A DNA stretch of 64,000 nucleotides from Pseudomonas sp. GM41(2012). Lineage in GTDB: Bacteria > Pseudomonadota > Gammaproteobacteria > Pseudomonadales > Pseudomonadaceae. The notes under the pieces were generated by a model. That model did no database searches. It was given only the letters and a program-made list of their open reading frames with translations, and had not been told where the DNA came from. Made by a program: the position numbers and the translations under genes. Shown here piece after piece: positions 1 through 7,893 of this stretch. The stretch lies in NCBI RefSeq assembly GCF_000282315.2, contig NZ_AKJN02000007.1, forward strand, positions 186,001 to 250,000, given 5' to 3'. The stretch's first letter is position 1; every line of letters begins with the position of its first letter.

Positions 1-875
1 AGGGCGCCCTGAACCGCATGAGCGAAGTGCTGGCTGAAATTCCGCGCGTTCGTGAAGACCTCGGCTTCCCGCCGCTGGTGACCCCGACCTCGCAGATCGT
101 CGGCACCCAGGCGTTCTTCAACGTGCTGGCCGGCGAGCGCTACAAGACCATCACCAACGAAGTGAAGCTCTATCTGCAAGGCGGCTATGGCAAGGCGCCG
201 GGCACCGTGAATGAAAAACTGCGTCGCCAGGCCATCGGCAGCGAAGAAGTGATCGACGTGCGTCCGGCCGACCTGCTCAAGCCGGAAATGACCAAGCTGC
301 GTGGCGAAATCGGCACCGTGGCCAAGTCGGAAGAAGACGTGCTGACCTACGCCATGTTCCCGGACATCGGGCGCAAATTCCTCGAAGAGCGCGCCGCCGG
401 CACCCTGACTCCAGAAGTGCTGCTGCCGATTCCTGAAGCAGGCGGTGTGACCTCGGCCGGTGGCGAAGGCGTACCGACCGAGTTCGTCATCGACGTCCAC
501 GGCGAAACCTACCGCGTCGACATCACCGGTGTCGGCGTCAAGGCTGAAGGCAAGCGTCACTTCTACCTGTCTATCGACGGCATGCCGGAAGAAGTGGTGT
601 TCGAACCGCTCAACGAATTCGTCAGCGGCGGCAGCAGCAAGCGCAAGCAAGCCACTGCACCGGGCCACGTCAGCACCACCATGCCGGGTAACATCGTCGA
701 CGTGCTGGTCAAGGAAGGCGACACCGTGAAAGCCGGCCAGGCCGTGCTGATCACCGAAGCGATGAAGATGGAAACCGAAGTCCAATCGGCCATCGCCGGC
801 AAAGTCACCGCCATCCACGTGGCCAAGGGCGACCGGGTGAACCCGGGCGAAATCCTGATCGAGATCGAAGGCTGA
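1..875 (+). CDS. oadA: Pyruvate carboxylase subunit B / oxaloacetate decarboxylase alpha-type subunit, C-terminal part (partial)
   Basis: The reading frame is open to the left edge, so only the last ~290 residues are present. The segment holds the end of the post-TIM-barrel conserved carboxylase region (FPPLVTPTSQIVG, LTYAMFP), a linker rich in Gly/Ser, and a C-terminal biotinyl domain with the lysine of the EAMKMET motif at 765-767. Family knowledge: this subunit carries biotin and transfers the carboxyl group to pyruvate, replenishing oxaloacetate; in pseudomonads it pairs with a separate biotin carboxylase subunit, expected upstream outside the window. It is followed by an intrinsic terminator. 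Subunit identity is well supported; whether to name it oadA or pycB is a matter of convention. Confidence 0.93.
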   Translation, partial: GALNRMSEVLAEIPRVREDLGFPPLVTPTSQIVGTQAFFNVLAGERYKTITNEVKLYLQGGYGKAPGTVNEKLRRQAIGSEEVIDVRPADLLKPEMTKLRGEIGTVAKSEEDVLTYAMFPDIGRKFLEERAAGTLTPEVLLPIPEAGGVTSAGGEGVPTEFVIDVHGETYRVDITGVGVKAEGKRHFYLSIDGMPEEVVFEPLNEFVSGGSSKRKQATAPGHVSTTMPGNIVDVLVKEGDTVKAGQAVLITEAMKMETEVQSAIAGKVTAIHVAKGDRVNPGEILIEIEG

Positions 876-905
876 GTTAACAGCCTCGATATACCGCTTT
901 AAACC

Positions 906-934
906 TCGGGGGGGCATGTGCTCCCCTTTTTTTT
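906..934 (+). terminator. Rho-independent terminator after the carboxylase gene
   Basis: A G-rich/C-rich hairpin is followed directly by a run of eight or more T, about 30 bases after the stop codon. It separates the carboxylase from the convergent autotransporter gene. Confidence 0.8.
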
Positions 935-953
935 CGCCCCGGGTTTGTGGCGG

Positions 954-3041
954 TCAGAAACTCATTCGCCACTGACCCGTGACGCCGTGGTTTCGGCTGT
1001 CGGTGCCGATCTCGCCAGTGAGGCCGACGCCCAGGGTGTGTTTTGCTGACAACCCAAGGTCCAGCCCTGCATCGACCAGCAAACTGTCACGATCCAGCGG
1101 CGCGCCGGAAACGGTGAAGTTTTTTCCGCCTGTCACCAATCGTTGGCGGGTATCGCTGTAGACGTCCCCGTAGGTGTGTTTCCAGCCGGCACTGAACCGC
1201 GGCGTCAGTTGCATGCCGTTATCCAGCGTGTTGAGCTTTGCCAGCCGCAGGCCGAATGTGCTGTTCAAGTTGTTCTGCGTTTGACCTTGTACCTTTAGTG
1301 CCGCTGAGCCACCTTTTTCCGTGTAAGTGTCGCGCTGATAGCGTTGGTAGCCCAGGCTGGCAAACGGTTCGATGCTGACGTTCGCCCGACCCAGGTTGTA
1401 ACCCAACTCCGCAAAGGCCTGCTGGGTGTTGGCATCGTAACGGCCTTCGGGGCGGTCGCTGAAACCTTTGAAGGCAACCCGGCGTTTAGTGCTGCCGTTG
1501 TGGTTGCTATAGGTCGCGCCCAGGCGCAGGGACATTGGTCCGTTTTGACGCAGGGCATAAGCTCCCAAATGCCAGCTGTCGAGATCGCCGTCGAGTCCAC
1601 GGCTATCCAGGCGCGTTTCGGATTTGCCGCTCATTACACCGATGCGCCATTCCTCATCGATGCCCCAATCCGCTCCCAGTACCAGGCCGTGGGTTGTGTG
1701 TTTCAGAGCGTCGTAGTCGCGATCCAGCGTCCCGCCGTGACCCAATGCTTGAAGCCAGACTCGGCCATTGTCTTCGCTGCCGGCGGCCAGGCGTGGTGCA
1801 TTGCGCTTGCTGGAATTTCTATAGCTACTGGCGCTGTCCAGCTGACGCATGGCCGAGAGCATGGTCGCGCTGATTGGACTGTCACTGTTCAGGGTCGCCT
1901 TCGCAAGGTTTGCGTTTTGGCCGCCGTCCAGTTGGTCGATGGCCTGGGAGGCTGTTTCGGTGGTGGAGGCGAGCAGGGCAGTGACAGCGGCGTTCGCGGT
2001 ATTGGGAGGTGTCTGCGCCGTCGGACTGGCTTTGGGCGCTTCAATACTGCGGGCGAGTTCCCGACCGTTTTCGTTGGTCGCGAAATTTTCGAAAGGCACT
2101 TCGTTGCGAGCGAAGGTCAGGCGGACGGCCTTTTCGTCGCTGTAGTCCGGAGTGGCTGTCATGAATGCGAGATTGTTTTCGATATCGCCGAAGTGCCCAT
2201 CGACCTTGTCGGCCTCGATAATGGTGTACTGGTTGGTTTGCGGATAGTCACCCGATACTGCGACGATTTTCAGGGTTGCACCGCTGAGACTGGCGGTACC
2301 GTCGACTTTGATCGTTTCGTGACTGCCGTCGGGATTGACCTCATAGGCGAGTACAGCGGTCTTGGAGAGTTTCAAGTCACCTCTGACCTTTGGGGCGCCA
2401 TGCAAGCTGTTGACGTTGAGACGGCCCTGTACATTCAGGCTAGCGACGGTGCCTGCTCCTGCAAAAGTACCTTCCTCGTAGACGTCCACATGACCCTTAA
2501 TATCGCCGTTGTTGAAGAGCGTTCCGACTACGATCGCTCTGCCTTCGATTTCTCCTTTATTGGTCAGTATCCCGTCATTCAGTACCAACACACCTTCGTG
2601 AAAATCTCCTGTGCTGGTCAGCGTCCAAGATCCCTGGGAAACATACAGATCGTTGAAGTTGCGGGTGTTCCCCAATTGACCACCGTCGGTACCGATAAGT
2701 TGTATGGCGTTGGTTCCTTTGCCGCCATCGACCCGACCTTCGAAGCTTCCACCATTCTTGACGATGATGAGGTCATCTCGGTCTTCCGGTCTCACGGAAA
2801 TACCTCGTCGAGCAGGTTGCAGCGAATCAATCTCCCTCTTGAAGGTGCTGTCCGCATTGATAAAGGCTTGGAACCGGGAAAACGGGTCTGGTACAGAATC
2901 CGGCTGCCTGGTTGCCTCAGTGAGGCCCGTCGGTTCAGCTTGCTCTGGTAGTTCTTGGGCGTTTGTAAATTCAGCGCAACCCACTGCAAGCGCAATGGCC
3001 AGCGCCAGGTGTTTTGGTCGGTATTTGTGTTGAACGGGCAT
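954..3041 (-). CDS. Autotransporter (type Va) with short beta-helical passenger
   Basis: About 695 residues. The start at 3041 is preferred over 3071 because it has a GAGG ribosome site nine bases upstream and begins a proper signal peptide (KHLALAIALAVGCAEFTNAQ). Residues roughly 95-310 form a short passenger with repeated G/N-rich strands typical of a beta-helix; a Pro/Ala/Thr-rich linker follows; the last ~270 residues are an autotransporter beta-barrel (motifs GRVWLQALGHGG, GLVLGADW, alternating aromatic strands) ending in a C-terminal Phe, the outer-membrane assembly signal. The protein is exported through Sec and inserts in the outer membrane. I see no protease, lipase or other enzyme motif in the passenger, so the role (adhesin or other) is unknown. 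It is monocistronic. Confidence 0.85.
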   Translation of the reverse strand: MPVQHKYRPKHLALAIALAVGCAEFTNAQELPEQAEPTGLTEATRQPDSVPDPFSRFQAFINADSTFKREIDSLQPARRGISVRPEDRDDLIIVKNGGSFEGRVDGGKGTNAIQLIGTDGGQLGNTRNFNDLYVSQGSWTLTSTGDFHEGVLVLNDGILTNKGEIEGRAIVVGTLFNNGDIKGHVDVYEEGTFAGAGTVASLNVQGRLNVNSLHGAPKVRGDLKLSKTAVLAYEVNPDGSHETIKVDGTASLSGATLKIVAVSGDYPQTNQYTIIEADKVDGHFGDIENNLAFMTATPDYSDEKAVRLTFARNEVPFENFATNENGRELARSIEAPKASPTAQTPPNTANAAVTALLASTTETASQAIDQLDGGQNANLAKATLNSDSPISATMLSAMRQLDSASSYRNSSKRNAPRLAAGSEDNGRVWLQALGHGGTLDRDYDALKHTTHGLVLGADWGIDEEWRIGVMSGKSETRLDSRGLDGDLDSWHLGAYALRQNGPMSLRLGATYSNHNGSTKRRVAFKGFSDRPEGRYDANTQQAFAELGYNLGRANVSIEPFASLGYQRYQRDTYTEKGGSAALKVQGQTQNNLNSTFGLRLAKLNTLDNGMQLTPRFSAGWKHTYGDVYSDTRQRLVTGGKNFTVSGAPLDRDSLLVDAGLDLGLSAKHTLGVGLTGEIGTDSRNHGVTGQWRMSF

Positions 3042-3262
3042 CGAGCTCGGCCTCTTTTGACAGGAGACCAAACTCTAAGAGGCAGGCTATAGGTACCGAT
3101 GTCAGCTGCTTCCGACGGGCTTGCGGGGGTTGTCAGAAGGTTGTGTAGAAAATTGCCGGCCCCCTGAGGAAGGCTGTTGTTACCCGTTCGAGCTGACGCT
3201 TTTTCTTACAACAAATCGAGACATGGTCGGCTATCGCAACTCGGAAACTCCTCCGCCTTTCA

Positions 3263-4099
3263 CTAACTACGGCTCAAATACGCCTTCCCATAATGCCGCT
3301 CCATCCGCGCCTGAATCAGCTCCAGCCCAATCGACATCACCCAATAAATCACCGCCGCCGTCGTGAGCATCTCGATGTAGCGATAGCTCGAGCGCCCATA
3401 CGATTGCGCCAAAAACATCACTTCCCAAACCCCCATTACCGAGATCAGCGACGAGTCTTTGAGCATCGAGATGAATTGGTTGGTGGTCGGCGGGATGATG
3501 GTGCGCATGGCCTGGGGCAGGGTGACGCGCCAGAAGATCACGGTTTCGCGCATGCCCAGGGCCAGGGATGCTTCGCGTTGGCCGTGGGGGACGCCGAGGA
3601 TGCCGGCGCGGAAGATTTCGCTCAGGTAGGCGCCGTAGTTCAGCGACAGGGCGATGATGCCGGCGGCGATGGCGCCCGGGACGATGCCGAGTTGTGGCAG
3701 GCCGAGGTAGATCAGCAGGATCTGGATCAGCAGCGGTGTGCCACGAAAGAACGAGGCATAGAAGCTCGCAATGCCGAAGGCCACGGCGCTTTTCGACAGC
3801 CGCGCCAGGGCGGTGATGAAGCCCAGCAGCGAGGAGGTCACGATCGAGCACAGGCACAGAAACAGCGTCAGCGCCGCGCCCTGCAGGAAGCCGTTGGGCG
3901 CCAGGTGCAGGCCGATCAGGTTCGGCAGTTTGTCGAGGATGATCGAGAACTTCAGGTCGAAGCTCAGGAAGAAGCTGGCGAACAACCCGAGCATCGCTGC
4001 CCAGGTCATGTATAGCCGCGTGCGGAAACCGAAGATCCGTTGCAGCCGCGACTCAGCCACCGGTTGCGGCGGCTGGGGAGGTTTTGGGAAAGAAGTCAT
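3263..4099 (-). CDS. Polar amino acid ABC transporter permease
   Basis: 278 residues with a Pro-rich cytoplasmic N-terminus, a first membrane helix at about residues 30-50, and the His/Glu/Gln/Arg/opine-family permease core: the segment TLFLCLCSIVTSSLLGF, SFFRGTPLLIQ, and the EAA loop REASLALGMRE that contacts the ATPase. It works in the inner membrane with the binding protein encoded just upstream; the two reading frames overlap by four bases (ATGA), so they are translationally coupled. No ATPase or second permease gene is adjacent, so the complex is either homodimeric in permease with an ATPase encoded elsewhere, or shares parts with another system. Substrate is not readable from sequence. 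Confidence 0.9.
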   Translation of the reverse strand: MTSFPKPPQPPQPVAESRLQRIFGFRTRLYMTWAAMLGLFASFFLSFDLKFSIILDKLPNLIGLHLAPNGFLQGAALTLFLCLCSIVTSSLLGFITALARLSKSAVAFGIASFYASFFRGTPLLIQILLIYLGLPQLGIVPGAIAAGIIALSLNYGAYLSEIFRAGILGVPHGQREASLALGMRETVIFWRVTLPQAMRTIIPPTTNQFISMLKDSSLISVMGVWEVMFLAQSYGRSSYRYIEMLTTAAVIYWVMSIGLELIQARMERHYGKAYLSRS

Positions 4100-4917
4100 T
4101 TACTGATGTCGGCGCCGATCCATTTTTGCGAAAGCTTGCTCAGGGTGCCGTCCTGTTTCAGCTGAGCGAAGACGTCACGCACTTTGGCGTCCCACTGGGC
4201 GTCGCCTTTTTCAATGGCCACCGAGTTTGGTTCCGAGTACAGCGGCTCGCCGGCGAGCTTGAAGCGTTTGTCTTCGGTCAAGCGCGGTTGTGCGGTGACA
4301 AGGTTGGTGAGGATCGCGTCCAGTCGAACGCCGGCGCCCAGGCCGAGGTCCTGGAAAGCGACATTGTCGGTGTCATACGGCGCGATCTGCACGTCCTCGA
4401 ACGGGTACTGCAATTGCGTGTCTTCGGCGCCTTCGATCACCAGGTTCTTGTTCAGGTAACTTTCGTAGCTGGAGGCACTGGTGAGGCCGACTTTCTTGCC
4501 GCTCAGATCCTTGGCGCCGTGGATGCTGTCGTCCTTGGCGTTGACTACGATCACCGCTGGCGAGGCGTAGTACTCGACCGGGAAGTCGAAGACCTCGGCG
4601 CGGGCCTTGCTTGGGGTCATGGAGCAGATGCAGATGTCATAGCGCCCACTCCAGCGGCCGGCGGCGATCACGTCCCAGGACGGGGTTTCGAGGCGCAGTT
4701 TGACGCCCAGTTTGTCTGCCACGGCCTTGGCCACGTCAACGTCGAATCCATCGAGCTGGTTCTGATCATTGAGGAACGAGAAGGGTGGATAGCTTTCCAT
4801 CAACACGCCCACGAGCTGTTTCTTTTTTTCGACGCGATCCAGCGTGGCGCCGCCAAAGGCTTGGGTGGAGGCAGCCAGAATCGTCAGGCCCAGGGCCAGG
4901 AGTGGTTGGAATTTCAC
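4096..4917 (-). CDS. Periplasmic amino-acid-binding protein of ABC transporter (family 3)
   Basis: 273 residues beginning with a clear signal peptide (MKFQPLLALGLTILAASTQAFGG). The mature part has the family 3 solute-binding pattern: VGVLMESYPPFSF near the start, the GFDVDVAKAVADKLG signature, ICSMTPSKARAEVFDF, and a C-terminal LKQDGTLSKLSQKW helix. It would bind an amino acid or related compound in the periplasm and hand it to the overlapping permease. It is transcribed divergently from the homocysteine S-methyltransferase gene, which suggests, as inference only, a sulfur amino acid such as S-methylmethionine as ligand; the generic family fold does not prove this. Confidence 0.9.
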   Translation of the reverse strand: MKFQPLLALGLTILAASTQAFGGATLDRVEKKKQLVGVLMESYPPFSFLNDQNQLDGFDVDVAKAVADKLGVKLRLETPSWDVIAAGRWSGRYDICICSMTPSKARAEVFDFPVEYYASPAVIVVNAKDDSIHGAKDLSGKKVGLTSASSYESYLNKNLVIEGAEDTQLQYPFEDVQIAPYDTDNVAFQDLGLGAGVRLDAILTNLVTAQPRLTEDKRFKLAGEPLYSEPNSVAIEKGDAQWDAKVRDVFAQLKQDGTLSKLSQKWIGADISK

Positions 4918-5014
4918 AGTCGATCCCTGATAAAAAAGAGGTTGTTATTAACCGGATGGTGCGTATTAAATAGTTATAAGAACGACTCTGATAGTGAGTT
5001 ATTTTCATAAGCTT

Positions 5015-5929
5015 ATGAGTGAAAAGCATATGGGCGCAGCAAGCACGGTAATTCTGGATGGCGGCATGGGTCGTGAGTTGCAGCGTCGAGGCGCGCCGTT
5101 CAGACAGCCCGAGTGGTCGGCACTGGCCTTGAGCGAAGCGCCGCAAGCGGTAGAGGCGGTGCACACGGCTTATATCGAAAGCGGTGCGAACGTGATCACC
5201 AGCAACAGTTACGCGGTGGTGCCGTTTCACATTGGCGAAGAGCGTTTTGCAGCAGAAGGGCAGGCGCTCGCGGCGTTGGCCGGTGAGCTGGCGCGGCGTG
5301 CGGTAGAGGTTTCGGGCAAAGCGGTGCGCGTGGCCGGTTCATTACCGCCGCTGTTTGGGTCCTATCGTCCAGACCTTTTCGATGCTGCTCGGGCGACTGA
5401 ATTGTTGGCGCCGCTGGTGAAGGGTCTGGCGCCTCATGTCGATCTGTGGCTGGCGGAAACCCAGAGCTCGATCGTTGAAGCGCGAGCGATCCACGCCGGT
5501 CTGCCAACGGACGGCAAGCCGTTCTGGCTGTCGTTTACCTTGAAGGATGAGGACACGGATGAAGTGCCGCGCTTGCGTTCGGGTGAGTCGGTGGCTGACG
5601 CCGCAGCCGTGGCGGCTGAGCTGGGCGTCGAGACGTTGCTGTTCAATTGCAGCCAGCCGGAAGTGATCGGTGCTGCGATTGATGCCGCGCGGGAAACCTT
5701 CGAGCGTCTGGGGGTGAAGATTCACATCGGCGCGTACGCCAATGCCTTCCCGCCGCAACCGAAAGAGGCCACAGCCAACGACGGTCTGGACCCATTGCGT
5801 GAAGACCTTGATCCACCGGGTTATTTGCAGTGGGCGGCTGATTGGAAAGAACGCGGCGCTAGTCATTTGGGTGGTTGCTGCGGGATCGGGCCGGAGCACA
5901 TCGCGGTGCTTGCCCAGAAGTTAGCGTGA
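5015..5929 (+). CDS. Homocysteine S-methyltransferase family protein
   Basis: About 304 residues. The fold begins with ILDGGMGRELQRRG and carries the three zinc-binding cysteines in FNCSQPE and GGCCGIGP, the Hcy-binding domain hallmarks. The family transfers a methyl group to homocysteine, commonly from S-methylmethionine (MmuM type), giving methionine in the cytoplasm. Possible starts are GTG 4994, ATG 5015 and ATG 5030; none has a strong ribosome site, and conserved similarity begins just after 5030, so the exact start is uncertain. It is divergent from an amino-acid binding protein and permease that may supply substrate. It is followed by a REPIN in a convergent gap. Confidence 0.85.
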   Translation: MSEKHMGAASTVILDGGMGRELQRRGAPFRQPEWSALALSEAPQAVEAVHTAYIESGANVITSNSYAVVPFHIGEERFAAEGQALAALAGELARRAVEVSGKAVRVAGSLPPLFGSYRPDLFDAARATELLAPLVKGLAPHVDLWLAETQSSIVEARAIHAGLPTDGKPFWLSFTLKDEDTDEVPRLRSGESVADAAAVAAELGVETLLFNCSQPEVIGAAIDAARETFERLGVKIHIGAYANAFPPQPKEATANDGLDPLREDLDPPGYLQWAADWKERGASHLGGCCGIGPEHIAVLAQKLA

Positions 5930-5934
5930 AGCCA

Positions 5935-6010
5935 ATCGCGAGCAAGCTTTGCTCCTACAGGTTGGGTGGCGTCCGGCCCAAATCCCGTAGGAGCAAAGCT
6001 TGCTCGCGAT
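5935..6010. repeat. REPIN (REP doublet), GCGAGCAAGCTTTGCTCC type
   Basis: Two nearly perfect inverted arms (5935-5959 and 5987-6010, reading ATCGCGAGCAAGCTTTGCTC and its complement) surround a 27-base spacer. It sits between two convergent genes, the usual location for Pseudomonas REP doublets, where it can fold into a long hairpin at mRNA 3' ends. Confidence 0.9.
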
Positions 6011-6034
6011 GGCGTCCGCTCGGGCGCTACCGAA

Positions 6035-6706
6035 TCAGGTGCGGCACTCGGCCAGGGTTTTCACCTGCCCCGAATCCGTCTGGTTCTCATCGGACAGCCA
6101 GCGCTCAAATCCCGCCCCGATTGCTGGCCATTCCGAGTCCAGAATCGAATACCACGCCGTGTCCCGGTTCTGCCCCTTGACCACCATGTGCTGGCGAAAC
6201 ACGCCTTCAAAACTAAACCCCAGCCGCTCGGCGGCGTACTTGGAGCGGGCGTTGCCGTTGTTGCACTTCCACTCCAGACGGCGATAACCCAGCGCAAAGG
6301 ATTCCTTGGCCAGCAAATAAACCGCCTCGGTGCTTTTCGGCGAGCGCTGCATCGGCGCACCGAAAGTGACATGGCCGATCTCGATCCGGCCTTGTGAAGG
6401 AACAATCGACATCAAACTGAGGATGCCTTGCACATCGCCGCTGGCACGATCGATCACGCTGAAGAAGTACGGGTCGCTATTGGCCGCATGATTGTTCAGC
6501 CAATCGTTGAACGCGCTGCGCTCCGGGAAAGGACCGTAAGGCAAATAGTCCCAGAGTTTCGGGTCGGAACCCGGGCCTTGCAGAGCTTTCCACAAACCGT
6601 CGGCGTGACGCGCCGGGTCGAGCTTTTCCAGGCGGATGAAACGCCCTTCAATGGTTTGGACGGATGGCGCCGGAACGCCTTTCCAGTCGGCGAGTGAAGT
6701 CGACAT
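6035..6706 (-). CDS. GNAT-family N-acetyltransferase (RimJ/RimL-like)
   Basis: 223 residues. The start at 6706 has an AAGGAGA ribosome site at good spacing, and the frame upstream of it is not needed. The GNAT fold is seen in GRFIRLEKLDPARHADGLW at the N-terminus, the acetyl-CoA strand/loop around IEIGHVTFGAPMQRSPKSTEA, and the C-terminal EWKCNNGNARSKYAAERLGF block typical of the RimJ/RimL/YokL subgroup (Acetyltransf_3). It would transfer an acetyl group to an amine of a small molecule or protein N-terminus; the substrate is unknown. It is third in a probable operon after the PaiB-like protein and a second GNAT gene. Confidence 0.87.
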   Translation of the reverse strand: MSTSLADWKGVPAPSVQTIEGRFIRLEKLDPARHADGLWKALQGPGSDPKLWDYLPYGPFPERSAFNDWLNNHAANSDPYFFSVIDRASGDVQGILSLMSIVPSQGRIEIGHVTFGAPMQRSPKSTEAVYLLAKESFALGYRRLEWKCNNGNARSKYAAERLGFSFEGVFRQHMVVKGQNRDTAWYSILDSEWPAIGAGFERWLSDENQTDSGQVKTLAECRT

Positions 6707-6723
6707 GCTGTTCTCCTTGAACC

Positions 6724-7170
6724 TTACAGGGCTTTGCGAAACTGGATAAAACCGGGACGTTCGGCGATGCGCTCGTAGAGCTGGATCGCGGTGGCGTTGG
6801 TTTCGTGGGTCAGCCAGTGGACCTTGCAGCAACCGTCCTCTTTGGCTGTGGCGTAAACGAATTCGATCAACTGTCGGCCGACGCCAGTGCCACGGGTTTC
6901 AGGCGTTACCAACAGGTCTTGCAGGTAACAGGAGTCTTCGATGCTCCAGTTCGAACGATGGTAGATGAAGTGCACCATGCCCACCGCTTTGCCATCGGCC
7001 CAGGCCAGCGCGGCATGGGTTGGTTCGCTCGGGTCGAGCAGGCGCTGCCAAGTGCTCTGGGTGACGGCTTCAGGCAATTCGGTGTTGTAGAAACGCAGGT
7101 ACGCTTGCCACAAGGGCAACCAGGCGGCGTGGTCGTCGGCGGTGACTTGGCGGATGTCGATCTGACTCAT
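6724..7170 (-). CDS. GNAT-family N-acetyltransferase
   Basis: 148 residues from ATG 7170. An in-frame ATG six bases upstream (7176) abuts the AAGGA ribosome site, whereas 7170 is spaced six bases from it, so 7170 is the likely start. Motifs: IDIRQVTADDHAAWLPLW at the N-terminus, the acetyl-CoA pyrophosphate loop LQDLLVTPETRGTGVGRQLI at about residues 84-103, and a C-terminal NATAIQLYERI. This is a compact single-domain GNAT acting on an unknown amine. It lies between the PaiB-like gene and a second GNAT gene on the same strand with gaps of 9 and 17 bases, consistent with one transcript. Confidence 0.88.
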   Translation of the reverse strand: MSQIDIRQVTADDHAAWLPLWQAYLRFYNTELPEAVTQSTWQRLLDPSEPTHAALAWADGKAVGMVHFIYHRSNWSIEDSCYLQDLLVTPETRGTGVGRQLIEFVYATAKEDGCCKVHWLTHETNATAIQLYERIAERPGFIQFRKAL

Positions 7171-7179
7171 GTTCATTCC

Positions 7180-7803
7180 TTAACGCATCAAGTGGGCGAG
7201 GGCCTGGTCGTGCACATCAGGGCTGGCGGCAAGCCCCTCGCGCACACCGGTGATGTCTGCAGCGTTGCGGTTCTGGCTGAGCTTGCGTTTGCCTTGCAGG
7301 CGCTGGATCGGCAAGGCAAAACCGACGATGGCCTTGAGCATCCCGTCAATGTAGTCGGCGGGGGCATCGGCGACTTTCCATGGGTTGGCGCGACCGGCTT
7401 CATGACGATCTGTCAGCGCGCTGACCAGCGTGCGCAGGCGATCGGCATCGGTGAACACTTCGGCCGTGCCGTACGCATGCACGGCGACGTAGTTCCAGGT
7501 CGGCACCACTTTGCCGTGCTCGGCTTTGCTCGGATAAAACCCCGGGCTGATGTAAGCGTCGGCACCGGCAAAAATCACCAGGGTTTCGGCGCCGTTCTGC
7601 AGTTCCTTCCATTGCGGATTGGCCTTGGCGAAGTGCCCGTAAAGGGTGCCATTCGGGCCCTGGTCTGAACTCAACAGCAGCGGCAAATGGCTGGCTTGCA
7701 GACCTTGTTCCCCGATTGTGACCAACACCGCGAGGCGGGTGCCGAGTATCTGCTGGTGCAGTTCATGCAAATCATCGATGGCAAAGCTGCTTGGCGTGTA
7801 CAT
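7180..7803 (-). CDS. PaiB-like FMN-binding negative regulator family protein
   Basis: 207 residues. The start at 7803 has an AAGGAAA site and yields the canonical PaiB beginning MYTPSSFAIDDLHELHQQI. Other hallmarks: HLPLLL, GHFAKANPQW, VIFAGADAYISPGFYPSK, VVPTWNYVAVHAYG, and the C-terminal IQRLQGKRKLSQNR. The family has a flavin-reductase-like split barrel binding FMN; Bacillus PaiB was described as a repressor of sporulation and protease genes, but its biochemical action is poorly known. It is first in an operon with two GNAT genes, echoing the PaiA (a GNAT)-PaiB pairing, and is divergent from a MocR regulator with a 90-base shared promoter region. Confidence 0.9.
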   Translation of the reverse strand: MYTPSSFAIDDLHELHQQILGTRLAVLVTIGEQGLQASHLPLLLSSDQGPNGTLYGHFAKANPQWKELQNGAETLVIFAGADAYISPGFYPSKAEHGKVVPTWNYVAVHAYGTAEVFTDADRLRTLVSALTDRHEAGRANPWKVADAPADYIDGMLKAIVGFALPIQRLQGKRKLSQNRNAADITGVREGLAASPDVHDQALAHLMR

Positions 7804-7893
7804 GGAGATTTTCCTTGGCGAATGCCTGCATCCTAGGCAGGCTATTGGTCTGTTGTAAGAGCCATTAACGACCAATTTCATAGGTCCATTGCC

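Noticed and set aside
1344..2951. Open frame of 535 codons opposite the autotransporter
   Set aside because: No ribosome site or family resemblance; the autotransporter on the other strand has a signal peptide and beta-barrel.
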